35,920 bases of DNA from Fimbriimonadaceae bacterium. Lineage in GTDB: Bacteria > Armatimonadota > Fimbriimonadia > Fimbriimonadales > Fimbriimonadaceae. Shown here piece after piece: positions 1 through 8,673 of this stretch. The stretch's first letter is position 1; every line of letters begins with the position of its first letter. Location of the stretch: the NCBI GenBank assembly GCA_025934835.1, contig JAICWL010000028.1, forward strand, positions 1 through 35,920, in the 5' to 3' direction. Both the position numbers and the translations under genes were made by a program. The notes beneath the pieces were generated by a model. The model did not search any database, was not told the DNA's origin, and saw nothing but the letters and a program-made list of their open reading frames with translations.

Positions 1-225
1 CTTGGCGTCTACCGGCTCGGCAGGGCCATCCATCAGTTCCTCTACAGTCAAGCCGTCCGGCTGCCGAGCGAGCGTCGCCTTCGTGACGTAGCCGACGATC
101 TGGCCCTCATGCATGACGGCGAGCACGCGCAGTCCGTGACCGCGCATGAGGACCTTGGCCGTCGCCACTCGGTGCTTGGGATCAACCCAAACCGGCACCA
201 ACCGAAGTGCATCGACGCTCTGCAT
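1..225 (-). CDS. CBS-domain protein, C-terminally truncated by window edge
   Basis: The minus-strand frame opens with ATG at 225 and stays open to base 1, giving 75 visible residues. The translation starts MQSVDALRLVPVWVDP and contains the segment LRVLAVMHDGQIVGYVTKATL, which reads as one CBS motif: a hydrophobic strand, then a glycine-containing turn followed by a 'vGyVTka' strand. CBS pairs usually bind adenosyl ligands and regulate attached domains, or occur as stand-alone sensors. There is an in-frame TGA 14 codons upstream and no other start codon in between, so the start is fixed, but no Shine-Dalgarno sequence is seen. It lies 74 bp downstream of the DnaA-like gene on the same strand and may be co-transcribed. 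The partner domain, if any, lies outside the window. Confidence 0.75.
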   Translation of the reverse strand, partial: MQSVDALRLVPVWVDPKHRVATAKVLMRGHGLRVLAVMHEGQIVGYVTKATLARQPDGLTVEELMDGPAEPVDAK

Positions 226-299
226 TTTGTTGCGAAACGTTTCGCCAGAGCGAGTTGTACTCCGTCAAGGGCACGTAGGCAAACCGCGAATGTGCCAGT

Positions 300-1292
300 T
301 TAATCGTTGCAAAGAGATTGAACTACCAGGTCGACGAACTGGCGCACGTTCGCGCCAACGTCCCCGGACGCTTGCATCTCCTTGGCAAATCTTGATGCGC
401 GGAGATACGCTTCTGCGGGCTCTACCCCCACAGTCCTGGCAACATCGGCCTCGCCGAGAGCGGCTTCATGAAGCATCGCATAAAGCGCGAGGTCGATGAC
501 CGATATGCGGCTGAACCGTGCCCGGCATGCCTCCGCCGCACGCAGAATCGTCAGTCGTAAGTCCCATTCGGGGTTGTCCGAAAAGAAAGCATCCAAGACG
601 CCGCACGCGCGCAAGGTCGCGCGCGAATCCAGCCAGGAAACATCGGCGAGCCGAAGCCGCTTCAAAGCGCCGGATAGTGTGCGCCCGTTGCCGCGCATAT
701 GCCTTGCGATGATGTCCGTCAGGCCCGGGCTCAGCGCTAGCCCCTCGTTCTGGCTCATCTGGTCTATCAGCGTAATCCTCTCGGCCTCCTCGGGCTCAGC
801 CATCGTGGCGATGACCCAATCTCGGCACCCGGGTAGAAAGCTGCGAAGCTGGCGCGTCTCTTTCTCCATCGTAAACGCCAGCATGGTGGGCCGCCCCGCA
901 CGCACCCTTCCTTCGAGCGCGTACCGAAGAAGCTGGCGCTGCTTCGGCTTGCGCATGGCGTCCTGAACGTCGTCGAGGATCAACGGCGTGGTGCTCTCGC
1001 TCTTCGGACCGTGAACGGTGAAGTCGCAGGCCGGCAGCACTTCGGGCGCCAACTCGAAATCCAGCGAAATGCGGTACGCCACCGCCTCGAGCAAGTGCGT
1101 CTTCCCCCAGCCGGTCGGCCCCACGAGCGCTACGAAAGGCTGTAGACCGGCCGCGAAAGTAAGCCCGGATTCCAGCGCGCGGATATTCGATGGGATTCCT
1201 GCGAGCGAAGCAAACGAGCGCTGCTGAACCGCGTCAGGCTGTCCTTTTTCCTTCCCAGAAACTCCAAGTTCGGTCCGCAAGCGAGTGTGCAC
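300..1292 (-). CDS. DnaA-like AAA+ ATPase (DnaA/Hda family paralogue)
   Basis: This 330-residue protein has an AAA+ module: Walker A GPTGWGKT (residues 58-65), Walker B LILDD (about 104-108), and a later helical segment (about 180-215, ending NGRTLSGALKRL) that matches the DnaA lid region 'IxxNxRxLEGALxRL'. About 120 C-terminal residues follow in the place of DnaA domain IV, but I do not see the DnaA-box signature around 'HTTV'. The fold therefore looks DnaA/Hda-like with an altered DNA-binding end. A role in replication control, or as a DnaA paralogue loading other partners, is inference. The start is uncertain: GTG at 1292 has a purine-rich AGGGA directly against it, while TTG at 1280 sits 11 nt after that motif. 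A candidate promoter lies upstream. Domains I and II of full DnaA are missing. Confidence 0.75.
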   Translation of the reverse strand: MHTRLRTELGVSGKEKGQPDAVQQRSFASLAGIPSNIRALESGLTFAAGLQPFVALVGPTGWGKTHLLEAVAYRISLDFELAPEVLPACDFTVHGPKSESTTPLILDDVQDAMRKPKQRQLLRYALEGRVRAGRPTMLAFTMEKETRQLRSFLPGCRDWVIATMAEPEEAERITLIDQMSQNEGLALSPGLTDIIARHMRGNGRTLSGALKRLRLADVSWLDSRATLRACGVLDAFFSDNPEWDLRLTILRAAEACRARFSRISVIDLALYAMLHEAALGEADVARTVGVEPAEAYLRASRFAKEMQASGDVGANVRQFVDLVVQSLCND

Positions 1293-1335
1293 TCCCTAGA
1301 AACTCACCGGGCGTGTTTTGCCGTGGCGAGGTTCC

Positions 1336-1365
1336 ATTGTCTGCCATCATGGGCCCTCAGGTCAA
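1336..1365 (-). promoter_or_regulatory. Candidate sigma70-type promoter for the DnaA-like gene
   Basis: On the minus strand TTGACC (1365-1360) is followed after 18 nt by GACAAT (1341-1336). Both are close to the -35 and -10 consensus, and they lie about 45 nt upstream of the likely start codon. This is the only promoter-like pair in the 118-bp gap between the cytochrome gene and the DnaA-like gene. Confidence 0.4.
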
Positions 1366-1388
1366 CACCAAAACGCCCCCCTTTTGAC

Positions 1389-1410
1389 AAAAAAACCAGG
1401 CGCCGCTCGC
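1389..1410 (-). terminator. Possible weak terminator after the cytochrome gene
   Basis: Directly after the TAA of the cytochrome gene, the minus strand has a GC-rich stretch containing GGCGCC and then seven T residues (1395-1389). The T-run fits an intrinsic terminator, but I could not build a convincing stem with a loop, so this is tentative. Confidence 0.25.
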
Positions 1411-2667
1411 TTAGTGCTTGATGCGCTGCCAATAAGCAGAGAAAACGAAATTCGGACTGTTCGAAGGGTTGTGACAGCTTATGCAGGCTTCGCGGCCCAC
1501 TCTCGCCATGTGGACTGCCCGGGGTTCGGCCGAATGCGCCCTCCCCGGCCCGTGGCAGCTCTCGCAAGTCACGGCTGCGAGGGCCGGAGTCTTCGACCGA
1601 GAAAAGAAGCCGGTCTTCAGCCCCAACCCCGTAACGTGGCACGAGACGCAGTCGGGATCCAGCGAATGCCCTTTCGCCTCGAGCGTTGCCAGCGCGTGAG
1701 AATGCGCCGAGGCGTGCCATACCTGCCCGGCTGCCGAATGGCAGCGTGCGCACCGCTCCGGCCCGGCGAAATCCGGACCTGGCGACCTTGGAAGCTTGTC
1801 AAGCAGCATCTCGCCGTCCACGCGCGACAGATACTCGCGGTAGAGCCGCGTCGTGCGGGCATCGTCCGAAACCTCCGGGCCGAGCGGCGTCACCTCGTAA
1901 CTGCGAAACTCGCCATCGGCATAAGTCATTCTAAGCACCGATTTTCCCCGCTCGCCGGGGGTAACCAGAACTGTGTGGCCCACATGCTCCCCATGAGCAG
2001 GCGCGGAGCTGCCGGACTCGTACACGACCAGCGCGATATCCGGCGACGCCTTCGCGAGAGCCACAGCTTCGTCGTGGCCCCCATCGAACAGTACGACTGC
2101 TGGTGCGCCCGCCTCCGTCGCCTGCTGAACGAGCATCCGCGCCGAATTCTGCACCGAGACGGCCGACTCGCGCGCCGAGGCCGCCATCAAGGCCGGTTGA
2201 TGCGAGATCGCGCCCACCACGAACCCTCCCCGGGATGCCGACGGCGGCACTGGGTTCGACTCGCTGGGCGAGAGACTGGCGTTGAGAAGGTTGTGCCCCG
2301 ACAGCCGGTCCATCGCCAACATCTCCCCTTTGCCAAGGCGGGCCTCGTTCACGCCAAGCTGCCCCAGACCGTCAAGGCCGCCGAGCACCTGGGCCACGGT
2401 TTCCGCCTTCAGTTCGCTTTGCCTCCCGACGCCGGAAACGTTGTTGCCAAGCATCAGGAACAGGGCCGAGCGGTCCCGTTGCGCCTGCCGAACGATCGTG
2501 GCCATCCGCTGAATGCCACCGCTCATCGGCTCCGTGCATCCGCAAGGCGATAGATATCCGTCAAAACCGCCGCCAATGACCAAGCTCAGTCGCGGCTTCT
2601 GACGCGAGGGCGCGACCATTGCCCCGAGCGCGCCGAGCACACCCACGGCGACGCACACTGCCCTCAT
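1411..2667 (-). CDS. Secreted tetrahaem cytochrome c fused to an UshA-like N-terminal domain
   Basis: This 418-residue protein begins with a hydrophobic signal segment (residues 1-20). Residues 25-300 resemble the metallophosphatase-like 'UshA-like' proteins, with the motif SPCGCTEPMSGGIQR at 40-54; related proteins can carry selenocysteine at such a CGC site, and here it is cysteine. The C-terminal 113 residues hold four CxxCH haem c sites (Cys306, Cys340, Cys368, Cys395) and further histidines that could be distal ligands, as in the cytochrome c554-like family. The role is probably periplasmic electron transfer; the redox partner is unknown. The ATG overlaps the TGA of the upstream DUF1573 gene (ATGA), which implies translational coupling. 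I am confident of the haem sites and less so of the N-terminal family assignment. Confidence 0.85.
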   Translation of the reverse strand: MRAVCVAVGVLGALGAMVAPSRQKPRLSLVIGGGFDGYLSPCGCTEPMSGGIQRMATIVRQAQRDRSALFLMLGNNVSGVGRQSELKAETVAQVLGGLDGLGQLGVNEARLGKGEMLAMDRLSGHNLLNASLSPSESNPVPPSASRGGFVVGAISHQPALMAASARESAVSVQNSARMLVQQATEAGAPAVVLFDGGHDEAVALAKASPDIALVVYESGSSAPAHGEHVGHTVLVTPGERGKSVLRMTYADGEFRSYEVTPLGPEVSDDARTTRLYREYLSRVDGEMLLDKLPRSPGPDFAGPERCARCHSAAGQVWHASAHSHALATLEAKGHSLDPDCVSCHVTGLGLKTGFFSRSKTPALAAVTCESCHGPGRAHSAEPRAVHMARVGREACISCHNPSNSPNFVFSAYWQRIKH

Positions 2668-4256
2668 TTCGCGATGCCGGTGACCGGAACTACAATTTTG
2701 GGTTGCTTGGGGTCGTCGGTAGTGACGACGACCTGAGCCGCATAGTTACCGGAAGTTGCCTTTCCGTTGTAGCGCACAACGATCTTGTACTGGTCTTCTC
2801 CTTTGAGCTTTTCCGCGGTGGCCGACAGCTCCGGCGCCGAACAGCGAACGCCGGTGACCTCGAAATCCGCCCCTGGACGACTCAACAGGAACGACGCCGT
2901 CTGGGGGGTCGGCTCCATCTCACCCAGATAAAGCTGGTCCGGTAGCGCCACGATGCCCTTTTGGGCGTATAGGTTGAAACGGATCGTGGGGAACTTCGAA
3001 TCGGTGGTCTCCACGGTCAGCGTGGCTCCTGCCCTGCCCGGCGGAAGCTGGTCTCCCAAGTCGATCATAAACCGATACCCCTTGCGTGGCCGAGCCGGCT
3101 CGCTCATCTCGGGATCGGGCAAATTTCCGGACCAAGGCTCGAAATTCACAGTCGCCGGAATGCCGTCGAACTGCGCCCCGGTGGGCTCGAGCGTCGAGCC
3201 GGGCGGAAGTGCGAGAAACACTTCGATGCTCTTCCCGCCGTCCGGCAACACGACCACGGGCCCGCCGGGAAACAGAAACCGGTATCGGGGCTGAATGTTC
3301 GCCTCGACGGGAATTTCTATCGCAGCCTTTTCCGGGTCGTTCGAAAAGAACGCCAGCCGCTTGTGCACTTTGCCGAAGAACTCTGTCGTATCCATCAGCA
3401 CGTGGATGTCGCCCGACGCCCCCGGCGCGATCGTCCCTGGCCGAATTGGCGCGAAGCAGCCGCAGTCGGGCTGGACTCTGTACGAGAGCGGCCCGCCTCC
3501 ATGGTTGGTCACATGGATCGTGAAGGGGATGACCTCGCCTTGGGTGGGCGCTCCTGCGTCGAGTACGGTCTTGTCGAGTTCGGCGCTCGCCTCGGAAGGC
3601 GTCATACGCGTTTCGCTCGCGGCCGCCTGTCGAAGGATGTCGGCTATTCGCAAGTTCATCCCCGCCGTAACGACATCGATCGGCCGAAGGCCAAGGAGCG
3701 GCGTTCCTGCAGCGTCGGTCCTTCCCATCGACGACCCTGGAAGCGGACTACGGGCCACACCCAGATACGAGCCGAGTGCGAACACCGCCTCGTTGGCTAC
3801 CTCTTCCCTGGTAGCGGACTGGCCCGGGTTGCCGCGCGTCAATCCGATGACGGCCTCCATGTTCGGGCCACCATCGGAGAACCTCAAGAGAACTCCCATG
3901 GGCAGGCCGGAATCGCCCACCGGCAGCTTCTTTTCAAACGCGAAGCGCACCTTCGGAGACGGACCAATTTCGGCCCTGAAACCCGCGAGTTCCTTCGTCC
4001 ACAGCTTTAGAGCGGATTCGACCGCTTCTCGCATCGAGGCACGCTCGGAAACCGGAACAGCCGAGTCGTCGATCGATGCGGTTACAGAATGATCGGGCAA
4101 GTCCGCCGCAAGCCGTTTCGCTTTGGAGAAATCCGATCCTGCGAGGGCTCGCTCGACGGCAAGAGCGGAGGCTTGGAACTCAGGACTGGCGCCGGCGGGC
4201 AACGCCGGAGCCGGCTTTGCTTGAAAGAAGAAGATGAGGGCGATCAGCGATACCAT
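2664..4256 (-). CDS. DUF1573-domain protein with a degenerate zincin-like N-terminal region
   Basis: This 530-residue protein starts with a short hydrophobic segment (residues 1-19), so it is probably exported. Residues of about 230-320 form a DUF1573 (Ig-like, ASPM/SPD-2/Hydin-type) domain, recognisable by the Cys-Gly-Cys at 265-267 followed by 'I.PGASG.I.V..DT' and 'FSNDP'. At 145-178, 'EEVANEAVFALGSYLGVARSPLPGSSM' follows the pattern of the matrixin motif HExxHxxGxxH plus Met-turn, but the zinc-ligand histidines are replaced. The C-terminal 200 residues look like further beta-sandwich repeats ending 'TTDDPKQPKIVVPVTG'. It lies 50 bp downstream of prfB and overlaps the cytochrome gene by ATGA, so the pair probably works together at the cell surface. 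The exact role is unknown. Confidence 0.8.
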   Translation of the reverse strand: MVSLIALIFFFQAKPAPALPAGASPEFQASALAVERALAGSDFSKAKRLAADLPDHSVTASIDDSAVPVSERASMREAVESALKLWTKELAGFRAEIGPSPKVRFAFEKKLPVGDSGLPMGVLLRFSDGGPNMEAVIGLTRGNPGQSATREEVANEAVFALGSYLGVARSPLPGSSMGRTDAAGTPLLGLRPIDVVTAGMNLRIADILRQAAASETRMTPSEASAELDKTVLDAGAPTQGEVIPFTIHVTNHGGGPLSYRVQPDCGCFAPIRPGTIAPGASGDIHVLMDTTEFFGKVHKRLAFFSNDPEKAAIEIPVEANIQPRYRFLFPGGPVVVLPDGGKSIEVFLALPPGSTLEPTGAQFDGIPATVNFEPWSGNLPDPEMSEPARPRKGYRFMIDLGDQLPPGRAGATLTVETTDSKFPTIRFNLYAQKGIVALPDQLYLGEMEPTPQTASFLLSRPGADFEVTGVRCSAPELSATAEKLKGEDQYKIVVRYNGKATSGNYAAQVVVTTDDPKQPKIVVPVTGIAK

Positions 4257-4306
4257 ATTCTCTCTGTGGCGAAGCTACCCGAACGAGCGGGAAGGCTCCC
4301 AACGGT

Positions 4307-5423
4307 TTACTCGACGTAGGCGTCTTCGGCCGGCGCCTTCTTCAAGTACGCCTCGATGAACCCGTCGATGTCTCCGTCCAGCACAGCCACGACGTTTCCG
4401 GTTTCATGAGCGGTTCGATGATCCTTCACCAACGTGTAAGGCTGCATCACATAGCTCCGGATCTGTCTCCCCCAAGCCGCCGGCCCGCCCTCACCCTTTA
4501 GCGCATTGATTCGATCTTGCGACTGGGCCCGTTCGAGTTCGCTCAGCCGCGCAAGGAGCACTGCCATCGCGCTCGCCCGGTTCTTATGCTGGCTACGCTC
4601 GTTTTGGCAGGTGACCACGATTCCGGTTGGCATATGGGTAATGCGCACGGCGCTCTCGGTCTTGTTCACGTGCTGGCCCCCGGCCCCGCCGGCCCTCAGG
4701 GTCTCGACCTTGAGGTCGTCCGGGTCTATCGCTACTTCGGACTCCTCGATCTCCGGCAGCACTTCGACCTTTGCAAACGATGTGTGCCGCCGCGCTGCCG
4801 CGTCAAACGGCGATATCCGCACCAGTCGGTGGACTCCCGCTTCCGGCCTGAGGTAGCCGTAGGCGTTTACCCCGGTGATCAGCATCTGCACGGATCGGTA
4901 GCCCGTGACGTCGCCGGGCGTCTCGCTGAGAATCTCGGCCTTGTAGCCGTGCCGCTCCGCCCATCGGGCGTACATCCGCTGCAAAATCGCAGCCCAGTCG
5001 CACGCCTCCGAGCCACCAGCCCCGGCATTGACCTCCAGCAAGGCGTTGCGGCTGTCATGCTCGCCGTTGAGCAGAGTGTTCAACTCATACTCATCCAGCT
5101 CGCGCAAGAACCGCGAGGCCATCTGGTCCGCCTCCGCCTGCATCTGCGGGTCCGGCTCGGCCCGAAGCATTTCGTGAAGCTCGCGGATATCGCGCTCGGA
5201 TTTATCCAGCGCTTCGAATGGCGCGAGGATGTTCTTGTAGCGCGAGAGCCGCTGATGCAGCTTGTTCGCCGAGGCCGGGTCGTTCCAAATGTCCGGCTGG
5301 CTGGACTGTTCTTCCAGATCCTTTATTTGTGACAGGAGTTGAGGGACGTCAAAGATGCCCCCTGATAGCGTCCAACCTCGCGCGAGCGTTGGACAGCGCT
5401 TCCTGCTGATCGAGTGACAGCAT
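4307..5423 (-). CDS. prfB: Peptide chain release factor 2 (programmed +1 frameshift)
   Basis: RF2 ends translation at UGA and UAA. The zero frame begins at ATG 5423 and encodes [24 protein letters not shown] (24 codons), then meets an in-frame TGA at 5351-5349. Translation continues in the +1 frame from GAC at 5350 for 347 codons to TAA at 4309, giving 371 residues, against 365 in E. coli. The +1 part carries the catalytic GGQ motif ([15 protein letters not shown]) and the SPF tripeptide for stop-codon recognition (RISPFDA). The +1 frame happens to stay open far upstream of the shift site, to 5554, but that extension encodes nothing RF2-like and should not be used as the start. No Shine-Dalgarno sequence is seen. 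A TACCAT box six bases before the ATG suggests a leaderless mRNA. Confidence 0.96.
5347..5363 (-). promoter_or_regulatory. prfB programmed +1 frameshift signal
   Basis: Read on the minus strand this is AGGGGGCATCTTTGACG: a Shine-Dalgarno-like AGGGGG, a three-base gap, the slippery CTT codon, the stop TGA, and C as the next base. E. coli prfB has AGGGGGTATCTTTGAC, one base different. Low RF2 activity makes the ribosome pause at TGA and slip by +1, so RF2 autoregulates its own level. Confidence 0.95.
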
Positions 5424-5429
5424 GAAAAT

Positions 5430-5435
5430 ATGGTA
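5430..5435 (-). promoter_or_regulatory. Candidate -10 element for prfB
   Basis: TACCAT on the minus strand is followed by exactly six bases (ATTTTC) and then the prfB ATG. No ribosome binding site or clear -35 is present. The spacing would place the first transcribed base at or next to the start codon. Confidence 0.35.
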
Positions 5436-5503
5436 CCTAAGCGACCGAACACATCGATTCGTTGCGGTCTGGAGCGCCGCACTCGCACTTGCTGCGACAA
5501 CAC

Positions 5504-5512
5504 TGATACAAT
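5504..5512 (+). promoter_or_regulatory. Candidate extended -10 promoter for the secreted protein gene
   Basis: TGATACAAT fits the extended -10 pattern TGnTATAAT with one mismatch. It lies 42 bp before the ATG at 5555, leaving a leader of about 35 nt that includes an AGG-type ribosome binding site (ACAGG, 5544-5548). A TTGCTG at 5489-5494 is too close to be a normal -35. Confidence 0.4.
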
Positions 5513-5554
5513 GCATTGAGACATCGCGTGCTTGGCGGGTCTCACAGGTCGCAT

Positions 5555-7582
5555 ATGAATCGCTCTCTCATTCGCTTCTTTGCGCTGGGTGCTATTGCCA
5601 CAGCGCTATCCGCTTCTGCGTTCGCCGGTGACAGGCATGTAACGCCTCTCGGGAAGATCCCCACGATCCGCGCGGTACGCGAATCGACGAGAATGGTTTT
5701 CCCCCAAATCCAGGACCTTAGGCTCCCTGGCATCCGTGAGCACGAAAACCCGATGGAGGACCAGTTCCACTGGTTCACGGAAGGAGCAATCAACAGTCTG
5801 CCGGTCGGCGGAATGCTCTCCTCGCCGCGCGTCAGCGTCCCCTCGCCCAGCACCCGTTTCCCTGCCCCACAGTTCCCGGGCATCGGAGCTACCGGCTGGG
5901 TGCCGCCGGACCCCACCGGAGCCGCCAGTTCCGGATACGTCGTCGAAATCGTAAACTCCGCAGTCGCATTCTTCCGTCGGGACGGCGTCAAGCTATTCCA
6001 GCAGAACATCAATGGCGCCAGCGGTTTCTTCGGTTCGGTCGGCGCTACCGATTTCGTTTTCGACCCGAAAGTTTTCTTCGACGCTGCCACAAAGCGCTTC
6101 TTCATCGTGGCCCTCGAAGAGGACGACACCGCTAAGATCAGCTTCTTCAACATCGCGGTTTCTAGCGGCGAGGATCCTCGAGGCACCTGGCTCAAGTACC
6201 GCATCGATAACCGACTTGTGAGCGGCAGCGATTCTTTCTGGCTCGACTACCCGGGCTGGGGCTTCACCAAGGATTGGATCGTGGCGGGCGGCAACATGTA
6301 CGGCTTCCCCGGCAACACCGCGGGCTGGGGCGGCGTCCAGGTGTTCGCGCTCAACAAGGCCAACCTGATCGCCGGCAACACAGGCGGCTCATTCCGATTC
6401 CAGGCGGACACTTTCACCATCCAATGGGCGAAGACTTCCGACCCGACCGCCTCTACGACGTACGGCGTCGCGGACGGCGACAGCTCGACCATGGAGCTCT
6501 GGGCCGTTACCGGGCCCGTCACCAAGCCGAGCCTCGTCTCGACGACGGTTGCCGTGCCGACCTGGCAGGCCCCCTCGGGACACGCCGACAGCTTCGGCGG
6601 ACGTCAGCTAGCGACCCTCGATGGTCGAATGCTCACCTCCGCGTACTACGGCGGCAACATCGTTGCCAGTCACACAGTGGCGCTAAGCGACGGTCGGGCA
6701 GCCGCCCGTTGGTATGAATTCAGAACGAACGGCTGGCCCGCTTCGGGCAATCCGTCCCTAGTTCAATCCGGAAACGTCACCGGTGGCCCGGGCGAGCACG
6801 CCTACATGCCCGCCATCAACTTGAACAAATTCGGGCAGATCGCCCTGATCTACACCCGCAGCAGCCCTACGATCACGGCCGACGTCATGATCACGGGGCA
6901 CCGCGTCGCCGATCCGCTCGGCTTCATGGGACTGCCCACGAAAATCGAGGCGAGCAACGGCGCCTACGGCTCCGGATTCGGCGTCAACCGATGGGGCGAC
7001 TACTTCTCCGTGGAGGTCGACCCGGTCAACGGGCGCACTTTCTGGGGAGTCGCGATGGGCGGCCTGCCCAACGGCGATTGGACGACCTTCGTCGACACGT
7101 GGAACATCACAGTGCCGCAGTCTTACGACCCGACATCGATCTCGACGCTTCAGGGCGCCTACGTTTTCGGGAACCTCGCGAGCGTGCTGGCAGCCGACGG
7201 CTCGACCTACGACATAGCAAGCGTTCGGTTGGGAGCGTTGGGCAACGTAGCCGCGGCGAAGATCACCTATCCGGTGTCCGCCCCTCTAGAAGAGATCTCC
7301 GAGTTCTCGCTGAGCTACACCGCTTCGACCAACCAGACCACAACGCTGATCTGGTGGATGCTGAATAAGCGCACGGGCGTGTTCGACTACCAATCTTCGA
7401 CAAATCTTGGGCCCGGTTCGTCCACCAAGAAGCTTGTGGCGTTCCCCAAGAACGTGGGCGACTATATCGATTCCAAGGGCGTTGCCACCGTAGTCGTCAG
7501 GGCGCTTGCCCCTGTTCACCTGAAGGCATCCCCGCCTCCGTTCCGGTTCAAGCTGGACCAGGTTCAGCTCGGCACCGAGTAG
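5555..7582 (+). CDS. Large secreted protein of unknown function
   Basis: This 675-residue protein starts at ATG 5555, where a signal peptide begins ([20 protein letters not shown], cleavage probably after AFA). ACAGG six bases upstream supports this start over an ATG 39 bp earlier. The mature part has '[21 protein letters not shown]', a phrase seen in secreted beta-rich proteins of the form '[16 protein letters not shown].VN', then repeated hydrophobic/Gly/Trp segments with conserved 'DYPGWGF', '[14 protein letters not shown]' and '[15 protein letters not shown]'. This suggests a beta-propeller-like core (about residues 90-520). The last 130 residues look like a separate beta-sandwich. It has no membrane anchor, PEP-CTERM or LPxTG motif. 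It is transcribed away from prfB. I cannot assign a substrate. Confidence 0.8.
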   Translation: MNRSLIRFFALGAIATALSASAFAGDRHVTPLGKIPTIRAVRESTRMVFPQIQDLRLPGIREHENPMEDQFHWFTEGAINSLPVGGMLSSPRVSVPSPSTRFPAPQFPGIGATGWVPPDPTGAASSGYVVEIVNSAVAFFRRDGVKLFQQNINGASGFFGSVGATDFVFDPKVFFDAATKRFFIVALEEDDTAKISFFNIAVSSGEDPRGTWLKYRIDNRLVSGSDSFWLDYPGWGFTKDWIVAGGNMYGFPGNTAGWGGVQVFALNKANLIAGNTGGSFRFQADTFTIQWAKTSDPTASTTYGVADGDSSTMELWAVTGPVTKPSLVSTTVAVPTWQAPSGHADSFGGRQLATLDGRMLTSAYYGGNIVASHTVALSDGRAAARWYEFRTNGWPASGNPSLVQSGNVTGGPGEHAYMPAINLNKFGQIALIYTRSSPTITADVMITGHRVADPLGFMGLPTKIEASNGAYGSGFGVNRWGDYFSVEVDPVNGRTFWGVAMGGLPNGDWTTFVDTWNITVPQSYDPTSISTLQGAYVFGNLASVLAADGSTYDIASVRLGALGNVAAAKITYPVSAPLEEISEFSLSYTASTNQTTTLIWWMLNKRTGVFDYQSSTNLGPGSSTKKLVAFPKNVGDYIDSKGVATVVVRALAPVHLKASPPPFRFKLDQVQLGTE

Positions 7583-7609
7583 CGCCGGCTCCGTGCGGGG
7601 TAGCGACCG

Positions 7610-8644
7610 CTATCCCGCACGCCGGATCAGAATCAGAAGCGAGGGCGCTCCGAGCAGCGCCGTCACTACGCCTACGGGCATCTCCAGACCGACGATACCG
7701 GTCGCCATGCTAAACCCGCGCTGGGCGATCAGGTCCGCCACGACGAGCAGCAGCGAGCCAAGCAAGATCGAACCCGGAAGAGACCATCGCCAATCGACGC
7801 CTAGCAGCCTGCGAGAGATGTGCGGCGCCGCCAGACCCAGAAACCCGATGATCCCAACCGTTCCGACACTTGCCGCCACCATGGCCGTGCCGGTGAGAAG
7901 AATCGCCCACATCAGCTTGGCCGTGTGGAGCCCCAACCGCTGAGCCGTGTCCTCGCCAAGGGCGAATGCGTTCAACCGTCGCGATTGCCCCATGAGCAGC
8001 GCCGAACCCACCACGAACGTCGCGAAAAGAGCGACATTCTGACCCGGCATGGTGTGACTCAGATCGCCGAGCAGAAACGAAAGCACCTCGGCTTGGCGCT
8101 GGCCCATGTAAAGAACCATGGCCAGTACCGCCGAGAGAAGGGTGCCAACTACAACCCCGGCGAGGAGCAAGGTGTTCACGCTCACCACGCCGCGACGCCG
8201 CGACAGCGCCACCACGAGCATTAGCGACAGCATGCCGGTGACGAGTCCGCCGCCTGTCACGCCCATCTCTCCGAGCGTGGCGTCGAGCCCGAGCACGATC
8301 ACTAGCGCCCCGCCCACCGCAGCGCCCGAGGAGACACCGACGATGTACGGCTCGGCTAGCGGGTTGCGGAGCAGGGCCTGGAATGCCGACCCGACGCCGC
8401 CCAAAATGCCACCCACGAGCACGGCAGCCAGTGCGCGCTGAAGGCGGATGTCCCATACGATCGCGTTGATGGCCGGCCTGGATGCGTCCGGGCCGTGGAA
8501 AAGCTCTGCCAGCACCTGACCGGGGCTGTACCACGCATAGCTGCCCACGCCGAGGTGCACGACGAACACGATGACCGCGGCCAGCGCTAGCACCGCCAGC
8601 ATGGCCCATGGAGCCCGGCGCGCTGGGGCGGTGGCATCTCGCAC
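7610..8644 (-). CDS. FecCD/BtuC-type ABC transporter permease
   Basis: This permease of about 344 residues has roughly ten membrane segments and the family's hallmark sequences: 'RLQRALAAVLVGGILGGVGSAFQALLRNPLAEPYIVG', 'GVSSGAAVG', 'FWLLGDL'-like 'SFLLGDLSHT', and 'GFLGLAAPHISRRLLG'. The family moves iron-siderophores, haem or cobalamin through the inner membrane with a periplasmic binding protein and an ATPase. Neither partner is in this window, so the substrate is unknown. The frame is open to 8689, but GTG at 8644, lying six bases after a perfect TATAAT, is the more likely start: the extra 15 upstream residues are unlike a permease N-terminus and would overlap the divergent aminotransferase start. 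It converges with the secreted-protein gene, leaving a 27-bp gap. Confidence 0.9.
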   Translation of the reverse strand: MRDATAPARRAPWAMLAVLALAAVIVFVVHLGVGSYAWYSPGQVLAELFHGPDASRPAINAIVWDIRLQRALAAVLVGGILGGVGSAFQALLRNPLAEPYIVGVSSGAAVGGALVIVLGLDATLGEMGVTGGGLVTGMLSLMLVVALSRRRGVVSVNTLLLAGVVVGTLLSAVLAMVLYMGQRQAEVLSFLLGDLSHTMPGQNVALFATFVVGSALLMGQSRRLNAFALGEDTAQRLGLHTAKLMWAILLTGTAMVAASVGTVGIIGFLGLAAPHISRRLLGVDWRWSLPGSILLGSLLLVVADLIAQRGFSMATGIVGLEMPVGVVTALLGAPSLLILIRRAG

Positions 8645-8650
8645 GGGCGC

Positions 8651-8673
8651 ATTATAGCTCCAGGGGATATACT
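8651..8673. promoter_or_regulatory. Divergent -10 elements between the permease and aminotransferase genes
   Basis: On the minus strand TATAAT (8656-8651) stands six bases before the permease GTG at 8644. On the plus strand TATACT (8668-8673) stands just before the aminotransferase TTG/GTG starts, and AGGGG (8662-8666) could serve as the ribosome binding site for TTG 8674. Neither has a good -35. The two starts are only 29 bp apart, so polymerases would compete for the same DNA. Confidence 0.45.

Noticed and set aside
1318-2553. A 411-residue plus-strand frame opposite the cytochrome gene
   Set aside because: Rich in Arg, Pro and His with no family features. The minus strand carries the signal peptide and four CxxCH motifs.
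5424-5554. Upstream extension of the RF2 frame, open to 5554
   Set aside because: It is in the +1 frame before the frameshift site, encodes no RF2-like sequence, and RF2 genes start in the zero frame, which has a proper ATG at 5423.
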